Assembly (NCBI GenBank): GCA_019236735.1
Contig: JAFAIM010000014.1
Coordinates: 1 to 64,000, forward strand
Origin: Burkholderiaceae bacterium
GTDB taxonomy: Bacteria; Pseudomonadota; Gammaproteobacteria; Burkholderiales; Burkholderiaceae_F
Direction: 5' to 3'
Length of the DNA: 64,000 nucleotides
How positions within the stretch are numbered: the stretch's first letter is position 1; every line of letters starts with the position of its first letter. This document shows, in pieces, positions 29,283 through 37,697 of the stretch. The position numbers and the translations under genes are program-made. Under the pieces are notes generated by a model. It was given only the letters and a program-made list of their open reading frames with translations, was not told the DNA's origin and did not search any database.

Positions 29283-30116
29283 AGCCGCGACCAGGTTCGG
29301 CGCGCGGTTCAGACGGTCCAGGACGAGCGCCGCAGGCGGTGGCGCTCCCGCCGACATCGTCAGGACCTCGACGCCGGATTCGGTCACCAGCACGGTGTGC
29401 TCCCATTGTGCCGAAAGGCTGTGGTCCCTGGTGACGATGGTCCAGCCGTCGGCGAGTTCGCGGATCTCGCGCCGCCCCGCATTGATCATTGGCTCGATCG
29501 TGAACGTCATTCCTGGGACAAACCGGTCGAGCGTGCCGGCCTTGCCGTAATGCAGGACCTGGGGCTCCTCATGGAAGCGCCGCCCGATACCGTGTCCGCA
29601 AAATTCGCGAACGACGCTGAAGCCGTGTTTTTCCGCGTGAGCCTGAATTGCGGCGCCGATATCGCCAAGGTGGCCCCCGGGGCGCACCGTCGCGATACCG
29701 AACCACATGCACTCGAACGTCACCTCGCATAGACGTCGCGCCGCGAGGGCAATGTCACCCACCGGATACATCCGGCTGCTGTCGCCGTGCCAGCTGTCTT
29801 TGATGACGGTGACGTCGATGTTGACGATGTCGCCTGCCTTCAAGATTCGGTCACCGGGGACACCGTGGCAGACCTGGTGGTTCACCGATGTGCAAATCGA
29901 TTTCGGGAACGGCCGGTACCCCGGCGGCGCGTAGTTCAATGGGGCGGGGACGGTCCCCTGCACGTCCACCATGTAACGGTGGCACAGGCGGTCCAGCTCG
30001 CCGGTCGTCACGCCCGGTTTCACATGCGGAGTGATGAAATCGAGCACTTCCCCGGCCAGGCGGCCGGCGACGCGCATCGCCTCGATTTCCTCCGCGGTTT
30101 TGATGCTGGCTGCCAT
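29280..30116 (-). CDS. map: methionine aminopeptidase, type I
   Basis: 278 residues. Dimetal ligands and substrate motifs: HQVCHGVPGDRILKAGDIVNID, DSSRMYPVGD, VVREFCGHGIGRRFHEEPQVLHYG (His ligand), MTFTIEPMIN (Glu ligand) and SAQWEHTVLVT (last Glu). It removes the initiator methionine after deformylation. It is transcribed away from rpsB, an arrangement conserved in many proteobacteria. Its TAG stop is formed by a repeat end shared with smc. Confidence 0.96.
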   Translation of the reverse strand: MAASIKTAEEIEAMRVAGRLAGEVLDFITPHVKPGVTTGELDRLCHRYMVDVQGTVPAPLNYAPPGYRPFPKSICTSVNHQVCHGVPGDRILKAGDIVNIDVTVIKDSWHGDSSRMYPVGDIALAARRLCEVTFECMWFGIATVRPGGHLGDIGAAIQAHAEKHGFSVVREFCGHGIGRRFHEEPQVLHYGKAGTLDRFVPGMTFTIEPMINAGRREIRELADGWTIVTRDHSLSAQWEHTVLVTESGVEVLTMSAGAPPPAALVLDRLNRAPNLVAA

Positions 30117-30189
30117 TGCAAAGTGCGCCCGGTACGGGCAGGTACGTTCCCGCTTCCACCGAGCAGGGGCAGGGGCGGAGCAGTGCCGC

Positions 30190-30362
30190 TATAATACCCG
30201 CCTTCGCGGGGCTGGCTCGCCACGGGTATCGCGGACCAGCCCTTTGATTTGCCGCGAAGTTTTGCTTTCGGAAATCGCGCGCACCGCTACCAAGGTGCGG
30301 CCGGCCGGGCCTTCCCGGCGGCCGAATCGGCGGCTGCGTCGGACCCAACCTTGGAGAGACAT
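30190..30362 (+). promoter_or_regulatory. rpsB promoter -10 and structured leader
   Basis: A perfect TATAAT lies at 30190-30195, without a good -35 hexamer. About 160 bases of leader follow before rpsB. It can form hairpins such as CCCGC-CTTC-GCGGG, GCACCGCTACCAAGGTGC and GGCCGGCCGGG-CCTT-CCCGGCGGCC. In other bacteria S2 represses its own rpsB-tsf mRNA through the leader; a similar role here is inference. The region also holds the divergent promoter for map. Confidence 0.5.
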
Positions 30363-31118
30363 ATGTCGGTAACCATGCGCCAGATGCTGGAGGCGGGCGT
30401 GCATTTCGGGCACCAGACGCGTTTCTGGAACCCGAAAATGGCGCCCTTTATTTTCGGCCAGCGCAACAAGATCCACATCATCAACCTGGAGCGCACGCTC
30501 GACCAGTTCGTGGCGGCGACGCAGTTCACCCGGCGCTTGGCGGGGAACCGCGGCACCATGCTGTTCGTCGGCACCAAGCGGCAGGCACGCGACATCGTCG
30601 TCGAGGAGGCGCGTCGCGCCGGCATGCCGTTCGTTGACCAGCGATGGCTGGGAGGCATGCTGACGAACTTCAAGACGATTAAGACATCGATCAAGCGCTT
30701 GAAAGAGATGGAGCAGACCAAGGAGGAGGGTGGGCTGGAGCGCATGCCGAAGAAGGAGGCGCTGCATTTCCAGCGTGAGATCGACAAGCTGAACAAGTCG
30801 ATCGGCGGCATCAAGGAGATGAATGCTTTGCCCGACGCCCTTTTCGTGATCGACGTCGGGTACCACAAGATCGCGATCGCCGAGGCCAACAAGCTGGAGA
30901 TTCCCGTGGTGGCAGTGGTCGACACGAACCACTCGCCGGAGGGAATCGCCTACGTGATCCCCGGCAACGACGACTCCAGCCGGGCGGTTCGGCTGTACGC
31001 GCGCGGCATGGCCGATGCAGTCCTGGAGGGCAAGGCGACCGCACTGCAAGGAGTGGTGGCGAGCGCGACCGACGACGAGTTCGTCGAGGTCAGCGAGGAA
31101 GCCGGGGAAGAGGACTGA
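30363..31118 (+). CDS. rpsB: 30S ribosomal protein S2
   Basis: Start at ATG 30363 with GGAGAG seven bases upstream; 251 residues, normal for S2. [32 protein letters not shown] is the canonical N-terminus, with [28 protein letters not shown]-like [18 protein letters not shown], and [21 protein letters not shown] following. It sits at the head-neck of the 30S subunit, held by S1. It is the first gene of a cluster that runs to rnhB; tsf follows after 90 bases. Confidence 0.98.
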   Translation: MSVTMRQMLEAGVHFGHQTRFWNPKMAPFIFGQRNKIHIINLERTLDQFVAATQFTRRLAGNRGTMLFVGTKRQARDIVVEEARRAGMPFVDQRWLGGMLTNFKTIKTSIKRLKEMEQTKEEGGLERMPKKEALHFQREIDKLNKSIGGIKEMNALPDALFVIDVGYHKIAIAEANKLEIPVVAVVDTNHSPEGIAYVIPGNDDSSRAVRLYARGMADAVLEGKATALQGVVASATDDEFVEVSEEAGEED

Positions 31119-31208
31119 GGCGCTGCGCCGCCAATGGGTGGGGCGCTCGTGGCCGGCGGTACGCACGCTCGGCCAGTCGTGCACGAACCAAATGGAGGAA
31201 ATCCGACA

Positions 31209-32090
31209 ATGGCCGAAGTAACCGCCGGCATGGTCAAGGAGCTGCGGGAGAAGACGGATGCGCCGATGATGGAGTGCAAAAAGGCGCTCGCGGAGGCCGG
31301 TGGGGACATGGGGCGTGCCGAAGAGATTCTCCGGGTAAAACTCGGGAGCAAGGCGGCCAAGGTTTCCGGCCGGGTCGCCGCCGAAGGGATGGTCGCGATT
31401 CATGTGGATGCGCCGGGCAAGGTCGGTTCGATCGTCGAAGTGAACTGCGAGACCGACTTTGTCGCCAAGAACGAGGATTTCCAGGGCTTCGTGCGTTCGC
31501 TGGCCGCGCTCATCGGCGCTCGTGCGCCGGCCGACGTGGCGGCGCTGGCGGCGCTGCCGCTGGGCACCTCCACGGTCGAAGCCGCGCGCACGGCGCTGGT
31601 GGGCAAAATCGGCGAGAACATTTCGATCCGTCGCTTCGCCCGCCTGAACGCGACCGGCCGGATCCATAGCTACGTTCACGGCGGCTCGAAGATCGGCGTT
31701 CTGGTCGACCTCTCGAGTGGAGACGAGGCGCTGGGCAAGGACCTGGCTATGCACATCGCAGCGAGCAAACCCAAGTCGCTGCGAGCCGACGGCGTTTCCT
31801 CAGACGAGATCGCGCGCGAGCGTTCGATCGCGCAGCAGAAGGCAGCCGAATCCGGCAAACCGGCCGAGATCCAGGCCAAGATGACGGAAGGCGCGGTGCA
31901 GAAGTATCTGAAGGAGGTAACGCTGCTCGGGCAGCCGTTCGTGAAAGACGACAAGCTGTCGATCGAACAGCTGCTGAAGCAAAAGGGCGCCGTCGTCATC
32001 GGCTTCGTTCTGTTCGTGGTGGGAGAAGGAATCGACAAGCCCGCCTCCGGCGATTTCGCCGCCGAAGTTGCCGCGATGGCGGGTCGTTGA
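31209..32090 (+). CDS. tsf: translation elongation factor Ts
   Basis: Start at ATG 31209, with GGAGGAAA upstream; 293 residues, the usual length. The N-terminal UBA-like domain [26 protein letters not shown] and the core [15 protein letters not shown] are diagnostic, followed by [21 protein letters not shown] and the C-terminal module [20 protein letters not shown]. It exchanges GDP for GTP on EF-Tu. It is co-transcribed with rpsB and followed by pyrH after 28 bases. Confidence 0.98.
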   Translation: MAEVTAGMVKELREKTDAPMMECKKALAEAGGDMGRAEEILRVKLGSKAAKVSGRVAAEGMVAIHVDAPGKVGSIVEVNCETDFVAKNEDFQGFVRSLAALIGARAPADVAALAALPLGTSTVEAARTALVGKIGENISIRRFARLNATGRIHSYVHGGSKIGVLVDLSSGDEALGKDLAMHIAASKPKSLRADGVSSDEIARERSIAQQKAAESGKPAEIQAKMTEGAVQKYLKEVTLLGQPFVKDDKLSIEQLLKQKGAVVIGFVLFVVGEGIDKPASGDFAAEVAAMAGR

Positions 32091-32118
32091 CCGAGTCTCG
32101 GCGCCCTGGGGGGTCGCG

Positions 32119-32838
32119 ATGAACGAACAGCGTCGCTACCGGCGCATCCTGTTGAAGCTGTCGGGTGAGGCTCTGATGGGCGAGCAGGCGTTCGGCATCA
32201 GCCGAGCCACGCTTGAAGCCATGGTGCAGGACATCGCCCAGGTCGTGCGGCACAAGATCGAGGTGGCCATCGTCATCGGCGGCGGCAACATCTTCCGCGG
32301 AGTCGCGCTCGGCTCCAGCGGAATGGAGCGCGCGACAGCCGATTACATGGGGATGATGGCGACGATCATGAACGCGATGGCGCTGCAGGACGCGATGCAG
32401 CGCGCAGGTCTGGAGGCGCGGGTGCAGTCGGCGCTGAACGTGGAGCAGGTGGTCGAACCATACATCCGTCCCAAGGCGTTGCGCTACCTCGAGGAAGGCA
32501 AGATCGTGATTTTCGCGGCGGGAACCGGCAACCCATTTTTCACGACCGACACGGCGGCGGCCTTGCGTGGCTCGGAGATGGGCGCGCAGATCGTGCTGAA
32601 GGCGACCAAGGTCGACGGCGTGTATTCGGCAGATCCCAACAAGGACCCCTCCGCGGTGCGCTATACGCGAATCAGTTTCGACGATGCGTTGGCGCGCAAC
32701 CTGCAAATCATGGACGCGACTGCATTCGCGCTGTGCCGCGACCAGAACCTGCCGATCCGGGTATTCAACATCGGCAAACCCGGCGCGTTGCTGCGAGCGG
32801 TTCTCGGGGAGGACGAGGGAACTCTGGTATACGTCTGA
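32119..32838 (+). CDS. pyrH: UMP kinase
   Basis: Start at ATG 32119 ([21 protein letters not shown]), 239 residues. Amino-acid kinase fold: [33 protein letters not shown], the UMP-site region [44 protein letters not shown], and [12 protein letters not shown]. It phosphorylates UMP to UDP, feeding RNA, undecaprenyl-linked sugar and lipid synthesis. The family is hexameric and allosterically controlled by GTP and UTP. It sits in the conserved tsf-pyrH-frr order. Confidence 0.98.
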   Translation: MNEQRRYRRILLKLSGEALMGEQAFGISRATLEAMVQDIAQVVRHKIEVAIVIGGGNIFRGVALGSSGMERATADYMGMMATIMNAMALQDAMQRAGLEARVQSALNVEQVVEPYIRPKALRYLEEGKIVIFAAGTGNPFFTTDTAAALRGSEMGAQIVLKATKVDGVYSADPNKDPSAVRYTRISFDDALARNLQIMDATAFALCRDQNLPIRVFNIGKPGALLRAVLGEDEGTLVYV

Positions 32839-32892
32839 CTGGCACGAGCAGCCGGCCCGAGTTGGACCGGCGTTCTTGCGGGGAGGTTCGGC

Positions 32893-33453
32893 ATGACACC
32901 GGCGCAGATACACGACTCGACCGAGCAGAAGATGCACAAGAGCGTCGATTCCCTGAAGCACGATCTGGCGAAGGTCCGCACCGGGCGCGCGCATACCGGG
33001 CTGCTCGACCACATCCACGTCGAGTACTACGGGTCTTCGGTGCCGCTCGCCCAGGTGGCGAGCGTGGGCCTGGCCGATGCGCGAACGATCACGGTGCAGC
33101 CATGGGAAAAGAAGATGCTGGCGGTCATTGAAAAGGCAATTCGCGAATCCGATCTCGGATTGAACCCAGCTTCGCAGGGCGAGATGCTGCGCATCCCGAT
33201 GCCCCCGCTCACGGAGGAGCGGCGGCGGGAAATGATCAAGGTGGTGCGGCACGAAGGAGAAAACGCGCGTGTCGCGGTGCGCAACCAGCGCCGCGACGCG
33301 ATCCATCAGCTCAAGGAGATGTTGAAAAAGAAAGAGATCTCCGAGGATGATGAGCGACGCGCCCAGGAGGACGTCCAGAAGCTCACAGACCGCTTCGTCG
33401 CGGACATCGACAAGCTGGTTGCCGAGAAGGAAAGGGAGTTGATGACGGTTTAG
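32893..33453 (+). CDS. frr: ribosome recycling factor
   Basis: 186 residues, standard length. Conserved features are [25 protein letters not shown] at the N-terminus, [16 protein letters not shown] and [11 protein letters not shown] in the beta domain, and the three-helix bundle ending with [21 protein letters not shown] and [17 protein letters not shown]. With EF-G it splits post-termination ribosomes. It lies 54 bases after pyrH and 24 before uppS. Confidence 0.98.
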   Translation: MTPAQIHDSTEQKMHKSVDSLKHDLAKVRTGRAHTGLLDHIHVEYYGSSVPLAQVASVGLADARTITVQPWEKKMLAVIEKAIRESDLGLNPASQGEMLRIPMPPLTEERRREMIKVVRHEGENARVAVRNQRRDAIHQLKEMLKKKEISEDDERRAQEDVQKLTDRFVADIDKLVAEKERELMTV

Positions 33454-33477
33454 TGCGCGCAACCCGCCTCGTGACTC

Positions 33478-34218
33478 GTGAATTCACGCAATCCGGAAGC
33501 GACCGTAGTGCCGCGTCACGTCGCGGTCATCATGGACGGCAACGGGCGCTGGGCCACAGCCCGCAGGCTGCCGCGCGCAGCCGGTCATTCGCGCGGGGTG
33601 GACGCCGTTCGTTCCACCATCGAGACGTGCGCGCAGCGTGGAATCGAATTTCTTACGCTGTTCGCTTTCAGCTCCGAGAATTGGCGGCGCCCGACCGAAG
33701 AGGTGTCGCTGCTGATGCGACTTTTCGTGAGCTCGTTGCAGCGGGAGGTCGGGCGCCTGGTCGAGGCCGGCGTGCGAATGCGCGTCGTTGGCCAGCTCGA
33801 TTCGCTCGAGCCGGAGCTGCGACGCCTGATCGACGAGGCGGAGCAGCGAACCGCGGGCAACCAACGATTGCAGCTGACGGTGTGCGCCAGCTATGGCGGG
33901 CGCTGGGATATCGTGCAGGCCGCTCGCGGCCTGGTGCAGCGGGCAGCACGCGAAGGTGGCGCGGAGCAGATCGGGGAGGAGGAATTTGCCGCTGGCCTTG
34001 CGCTGTCGTTCGCGCCCGATCCAGACCTTCTCATTCGCACCGGCGGCGAGCGCAGGATCAGCAACTTCCTGCTCTGGCAGTTGGCGTATACCGAGCTGTA
34101 TTTCTCCGACGTGCTGTGGCCCGATTTCGACTCCGACCAGCTGGACACTGCGCTGCGCTGGTTCGCGCAGCGCGAGCGCCGCTTCGGCCGTGTCGCGAAG
34201 CCCGTGACGCGGCTATGA
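33478..34218 (+). CDS. uppS: undecaprenyl diphosphate synthase
   Basis: 246 residues from a GTG start. The catalytic Asp is in [20 protein letters not shown], followed by [42 protein letters not shown] and, near the end, [28 protein letters not shown]. It is a cis-prenyltransferase that makes C55-PP, the lipid carrier for peptidoglycan and O-antigen. In this cluster it uses isoprenoid precursors made by the pathway containing dxr, two genes downstream. Confidence 0.97.
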   Translation: MNSRNPEATVVPRHVAVIMDGNGRWATARRLPRAAGHSRGVDAVRSTIETCAQRGIEFLTLFAFSSENWRRPTEEVSLLMRLFVSSLQREVGRLVEAGVRMRVVGQLDSLEPELRRLIDEAEQRTAGNQRLQLTVCASYGGRWDIVQAARGLVQRAAREGGAEQIGEEEFAAGLALSFAPDPDLLIRTGGERRISNFLLWQLAYTELYFSDVLWPDFDSDQLDTALRWFAQRERRFGRVAKPVTRL

Positions 34219-34255
34219 AACCCAGCGACCGGCACGTGTGCCCGGGGCCCCATTG

Positions 34256-35077
34256 ATGCTTCGCACGCGCGTGATCACGGCGGTCGTGCTGCTGGCGCTG
34301 CTCGCGGGATCTGCTGCGCTGGGTGACAAGGAGCTGCAGGAAATGTTTGCGCTGCTGGTGGCTGCGGCGATGTTCGAATGGATGCAACTGGCGGGGTGCG
34401 GCGTTGCGCTCGCGTTGACGGTCGGCGCCGTCTACGGCGTGGCCCTCGGTTTGGCCAGCGCCTGGGACGTTCGGCTGTCGCCACATGCGGGCGCCGTGGC
34501 TTGCCTGGGAGCGAGCGCGTTGTGGTGCACCCTGGCTGCGGTCGTGGTGCAGGCCCGCGGATTGCGAATCGGGCGGAGCGCATCGATCACGCTTGCTTTT
34601 GTTCTGCTCACGGTTGCGTGGATCGCGTTGGACCGCCTGCTTCAACACGGATTGCTGTGGCTGCTGTCGGTCCTTGCGGTCGTATGGGTGGCGGACATCG
34701 CCGCCTATTTCACGGGACGTGCGTTCGGGCGCTACAAGCTGGCACCGCATGTGAGTCCGGGCAAGACGTGGGAAGGGGTGTTCGGCGCGATCGTGGCGGT
34801 CACGCTGGTCGCGCTGACCGTACGTGTCTTGTGGCCGCGGGCGGACGTCTGGTCCAATCAGCTGCTGGTGCTCGCTTGGCCGCTCGCATTGGCGGCCATG
34901 TGGGCAGTGGTCGCGCTTTCGATCGTCGGGGATCTGTTCGAAAGTCTCCTGAAGCGGCAGGCGCAGGTGAAGGACAGCGGCCGCCTGCTCCCGGGCCATG
35001 GCGGTGTGCTCGACCGGATTGATGCAACGCTTCCCGCACTGCCTGCGGCAGTGCTGATCGAATGGTGGACCCGATGA
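34256..35077 (+). CDS. cdsA: phosphatidate cytidylyltransferase
   Basis: Start at ATG 34256 (MLRTRVITAVVLLALLAG); the track start lies six codons earlier. 273 residues with about seven membrane helices. The family signature near the C-terminus, LFESLLKRQAQVKDSGRLLPGHGGVLDRID, is present, with KTWEGVFGAI before it. It makes CDP-diacylglycerol from phosphatidate and CTP for phospholipid synthesis. Its stop overlaps the start of dxr (16 bases, or 4 if dxr starts at 35074). Confidence 0.97.
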   Translation: MLRTRVITAVVLLALLAGSAALGDKELQEMFALLVAAAMFEWMQLAGCGVALALTVGAVYGVALGLASAWDVRLSPHAGAVACLGASALWCTLAAVVVQARGLRIGRSASITLAFVLLTVAWIALDRLLQHGLLWLLSVLAVVWVADIAAYFTGRAFGRYKLAPHVSPGKTWEGVFGAIVAVTLVALTVRVLWPRADVWSNQLLVLAWPLALAAMWAVVALSIVGDLFESLLKRQAQVKDSGRLLPGHGGVLDRIDATLPALPAAVLIEWWTR

Positions 35078-36282
35078 GCCAGGCGCCGTTCCATCGGGAG
35101 CAGGGGCGTACGCAGGGCGTCTGCATATTGGGAGCAACCGGCTCGATCGGTGCCAGCACGCTGGATGTGCTGGCGCGCCATCCAGAGCGCTTTCGTGTCG
35201 TTGCGCTGACGGCGAACTCGAATGTCCAAGCGCTGGTGGATCTGTGTCGCCGCTTCGAGCCGGAGCTGGCCGCGATCGGCGATGCCGCGCTTCGTGCTGC
35301 TCTCGAGCAAGGGCTGCGATCGGCGGGTCTTCGCACGAAGGCTGCCGCCGGTCCTGAGGGCTTGCTGCGGGCAGCGCGGCTGGAGTCGGCCCACTGTGTG
35401 GTGGCGGCGATCGTCGGCGCTGCAGGGCTGAGCGCGACGCTGGCGGCGGCGCGGGCGGGCAAGCGCCTGCTGCTCGCCAACAAAGAGGCGATCGTGTGCG
35501 CCGGCTCGCTGCTGATCGAAGCCGTGCGCTCGAGCGGCGCAAGTTTGCTTCCGGTCGACAGCGAGCACAACGCGATCCACCAATGCCTGGCCGCAGCTCG
35601 CGACGCCGAGCGTGCGGTGCTGCGCCTGATTCTGACTGCTTCGGGTGGCCCTTTCTTGCGGCGGACGGATCTGACCGGTGTGACGCCGGAGGAGGCCTGC
35701 GCGCATCCGAAGTGGAACATGGGCCGCAAGATTTCGGTCGATTCGGCCACCCTGATGAACAAGGGCCTGGAGGTGATCGAGGCGAGCCGATTGTTCGGGT
35801 TCGCACCGGAGCGCGTGGATGTCGTGATCCATCCGCAGAGTGTCGTGCACTCGATGGTCGAATTCGTCGACGGCTCCGTGCTGGCGCAGATGGGGTCGCC
35901 GGACATGCGCACTCCCATCGCCTATGCCCTCGGGTTTCCCGAACGGATCGGCAGCGGCTCGCCGCGCCTTGATCTGCTGCAAACCGGCCCGCTGCAGTTC
36001 GAGGCTCCGGATCAGGACCAGTTTCCCTGCCTTCGACTCGCGTACCAGGCACTGCGCGAGGGGCCGGCGTCCTGCATCGCGCTGAATGCAGCCAACGAGG
36101 TTGCTGTCGAGTCGTTCTTGAACCGGGAGCTGCCGTTCGCGCGCATCCCGGCGATGATCCAGGACGTCCTGGCCGAATGTTCTACGACGCCGCCCGACTC
36201 GATCGAGGCGGTCATCGAACTGGATCTGGCCGCCCGCCGTCGGGCCCGGTCCGTACTGGCGAGAAGCGCATGGAACTGTTGA
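35062..36282 (+). CDS. dxr: 1-deoxy-D-xylulose 5-phosphate reductoisomerase
   Basis: 406 residues from ATG 35062, or 402 from ATG 35074 (MSQAPFHREQG), which gives an ATGA overlap with cdsA. NADPH-binding ILGATGSIGASTLDVL, catalytic LANKEAIVCAG and LLPVDSEHNAIHQCL, metal-site TASGGPFL, WNMGRKISVDSATLMNKGLEVIEA and VVIHPQSVVHSMVEFVDGSVLAQMG are all intact. It catalyses the first committed step of the non-mevalonate isoprenoid pathway. It overlaps rseP by 13 bases. Confidence 0.97.
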   Translation: MVDPMSQAPFHREQGRTQGVCILGATGSIGASTLDVLARHPERFRVVALTANSNVQALVDLCRRFEPELAAIGDAALRAALEQGLRSAGLRTKAAAGPEGLLRAARLESAHCVVAAIVGAAGLSATLAAARAGKRLLLANKEAIVCAGSLLIEAVRSSGASLLPVDSEHNAIHQCLAAARDAERAVLRLILTASGGPFLRRTDLTGVTPEEACAHPKWNMGRKISVDSATLMNKGLEVIEASRLFGFAPERVDVVIHPQSVVHSMVEFVDGSVLAQMGSPDMRTPIAYALGFPERIGSGSPRLDLLQTGPLQFEAPDQDQFPCLRLAYQALREGPASCIALNAANEVAVESFLNRELPFARIPAMIQDVLAECSTTPPDSIEAVIELDLAARRRARSVLARSAWNC

Positions 36283-37628
36283 GCACGATCCCGGCATTCC
36301 TGGTGGCGTTGGGCCTGTTGATCGTCGTGCACGAGCTCGGCCATTTCGGGATGGCGCGTTGGTGCGGCGTCAAAGTACTGCGATTTTCGGTCGGGTTCGG
36401 CAAACCGATCGCGCGCTGGGTGACGGGCGCGGACCGTACCGAGTGGGTGATTGCGGCGATTCCGTTCGGTGGCTACGTGCGAATGCTGGATGAGCGCGAG
36501 AGCGAATCCGGGCCGATCGATCCGGCGGACCTTCCGCGCGCGTTCAACCGACAGCCGGTGAGCAGGCGCACGGCGATCGTCGCCGCAGGCCCGGCAGCCA
36601 ATTTGCTGCTGGCGGTGCTGATCTACTTTGGCGTCAACCTGGTCGGGACAACCGATCTGCGGGCCGTGGTGAGCCAGCCGGAAGCAGGCACGCTCGCGGC
36701 GCAGGCAGGTTTCGCCGAAGGCGACCTGGTGCTCAAGATCGACGGCCGGGGCGTTCGATCGTGGGAGGATCTGCGCTGGGATTTGCTGCAAAGCACGGGC
36801 GGCGGCGCTCGCCCTCGCTTCCTGGTGCGCGCGTCCGACGGCACCGAACGACAGCTGCAGCTGGATCTGTCCGGGATCGACATGGATCGGATCGACAGTC
36901 ACTGGTTTGCGCAAGTCGGATTGCAGCCCGGAGGGGCCGAAACGATCGTGCGCGACGTCACCCTGGGCGATCCGGCCGCACTCGCGGGGCTGCACGCGGG
37001 CGACCGAATCGTGTCGATCGAAGGTAAGCGCGTGACCTCGCCGGCCGATGTCAGTCAGCGCGTCGGCGCGGCGGCCGGACGCCCGTTGCGATTCGAAATC
37101 CAGCGCGATGGCGGCGCGTTGACGTTTGTGATGACACCGGTCGAGGCTGCAGGCCCGGAAGGAAAGCCGATCGGTCGTGTCGGCATCAGCGTCGGAAGCG
37201 AGTTTCGCGACACGATCCTGGTTCGCGACCAGCCGGTCGCGGCGTTGCGCCATGCGATCGACAAAACCTGGCAGACCTCGGCGTTCTCGCTTCGAATGCT
37301 CGGCAAAATGGTGGTCGGGCGCGCCTCCTGGCACAACTTGTCGGGCCCGGTGACGATCGCCGATGTGGCGGGGCGCAGCGCACGTATCGGTCTGTTCGCA
37401 TACGTGAGCTTCCTCGCTTTGGTTTCGATCAGCCTGGGCGTGTTGAATCTGCTCCCCGTCCCCGTGCTCGACGGCGGACACTTGCTGTACTATGCCATCG
37501 AGGTTGTGACGGGTAGTCCGCCGTCGCCCGCATCGGTCGAAATCGGGCAGCGCGTGGGGATCGGCCTGCTCGTCGTCCTAACGGCACTTGCTCTATACAA
37601 CGACGTTACGCGGCTGCTGTTTCAATAG
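36270..37628 (+). CDS. rseP: RIP site-2 zinc metalloprotease RseP
   Basis: Start at ATG 36270 (MELLSTIPAFLVALGLLIVV); the track start is 93 bases too early. 452 residues. Zinc motif HELGH (21-25) in the first membrane helix, two periplasmic PDZ domains (AGFAEGDLVLKIDGRGV and LAGLHAGDRIVSIEGKRV), and the third-ligand motif NLLPVPVLDGGHLLYY near the end. It cleaves anti-sigma RseA inside the membrane after DegS, releasing sigma-E, and clears signal peptides. Its position before bamA and skp links envelope stress sensing with outer-membrane assembly. Confidence 0.96.
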   Translation: MELLSTIPAFLVALGLLIVVHELGHFGMARWCGVKVLRFSVGFGKPIARWVTGADRTEWVIAAIPFGGYVRMLDERESESGPIDPADLPRAFNRQPVSRRTAIVAAGPAANLLLAVLIYFGVNLVGTTDLRAVVSQPEAGTLAAQAGFAEGDLVLKIDGRGVRSWEDLRWDLLQSTGGGARPRFLVRASDGTERQLQLDLSGIDMDRIDSHWFAQVGLQPGGAETIVRDVTLGDPAALAGLHAGDRIVSIEGKRVTSPADVSQRVGAAAGRPLRFEIQRDGGALTFVMTPVEAAGPEGKPIGRVGISVGSEFRDTILVRDQPVAALRHAIDKTWQTSAFSLRMLGKMVVGRASWHNLSGPVTIADVAGRSARIGLFAYVSFLALVSISLGVLNLLPVPVLDGGHLLYYAIEVVTGSPPSPASVEIGQRVGIGLLVVLTALALYNDVTRLLFQ

Positions 37629-37697
37629 CACGCCGGTTCGGGACCGCCTTGCTCTTGCCTGCCCAACGGACGGTCATAGATCACTAGGCGGAATTCC

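Noticed and set aside
31996-33462. 488-residue minus-strand ORF opposite pyrH and frr
   Set aside because: Antisense shadow; both plus-strand genes are essential, full-length and conserved.
34058-36052. 664-residue minus-strand ORF opposite uppS, cdsA and dxr
   Set aside because: Arg/Pro/Ser-rich low-complexity translation with no domain; shadow of three certain genes.
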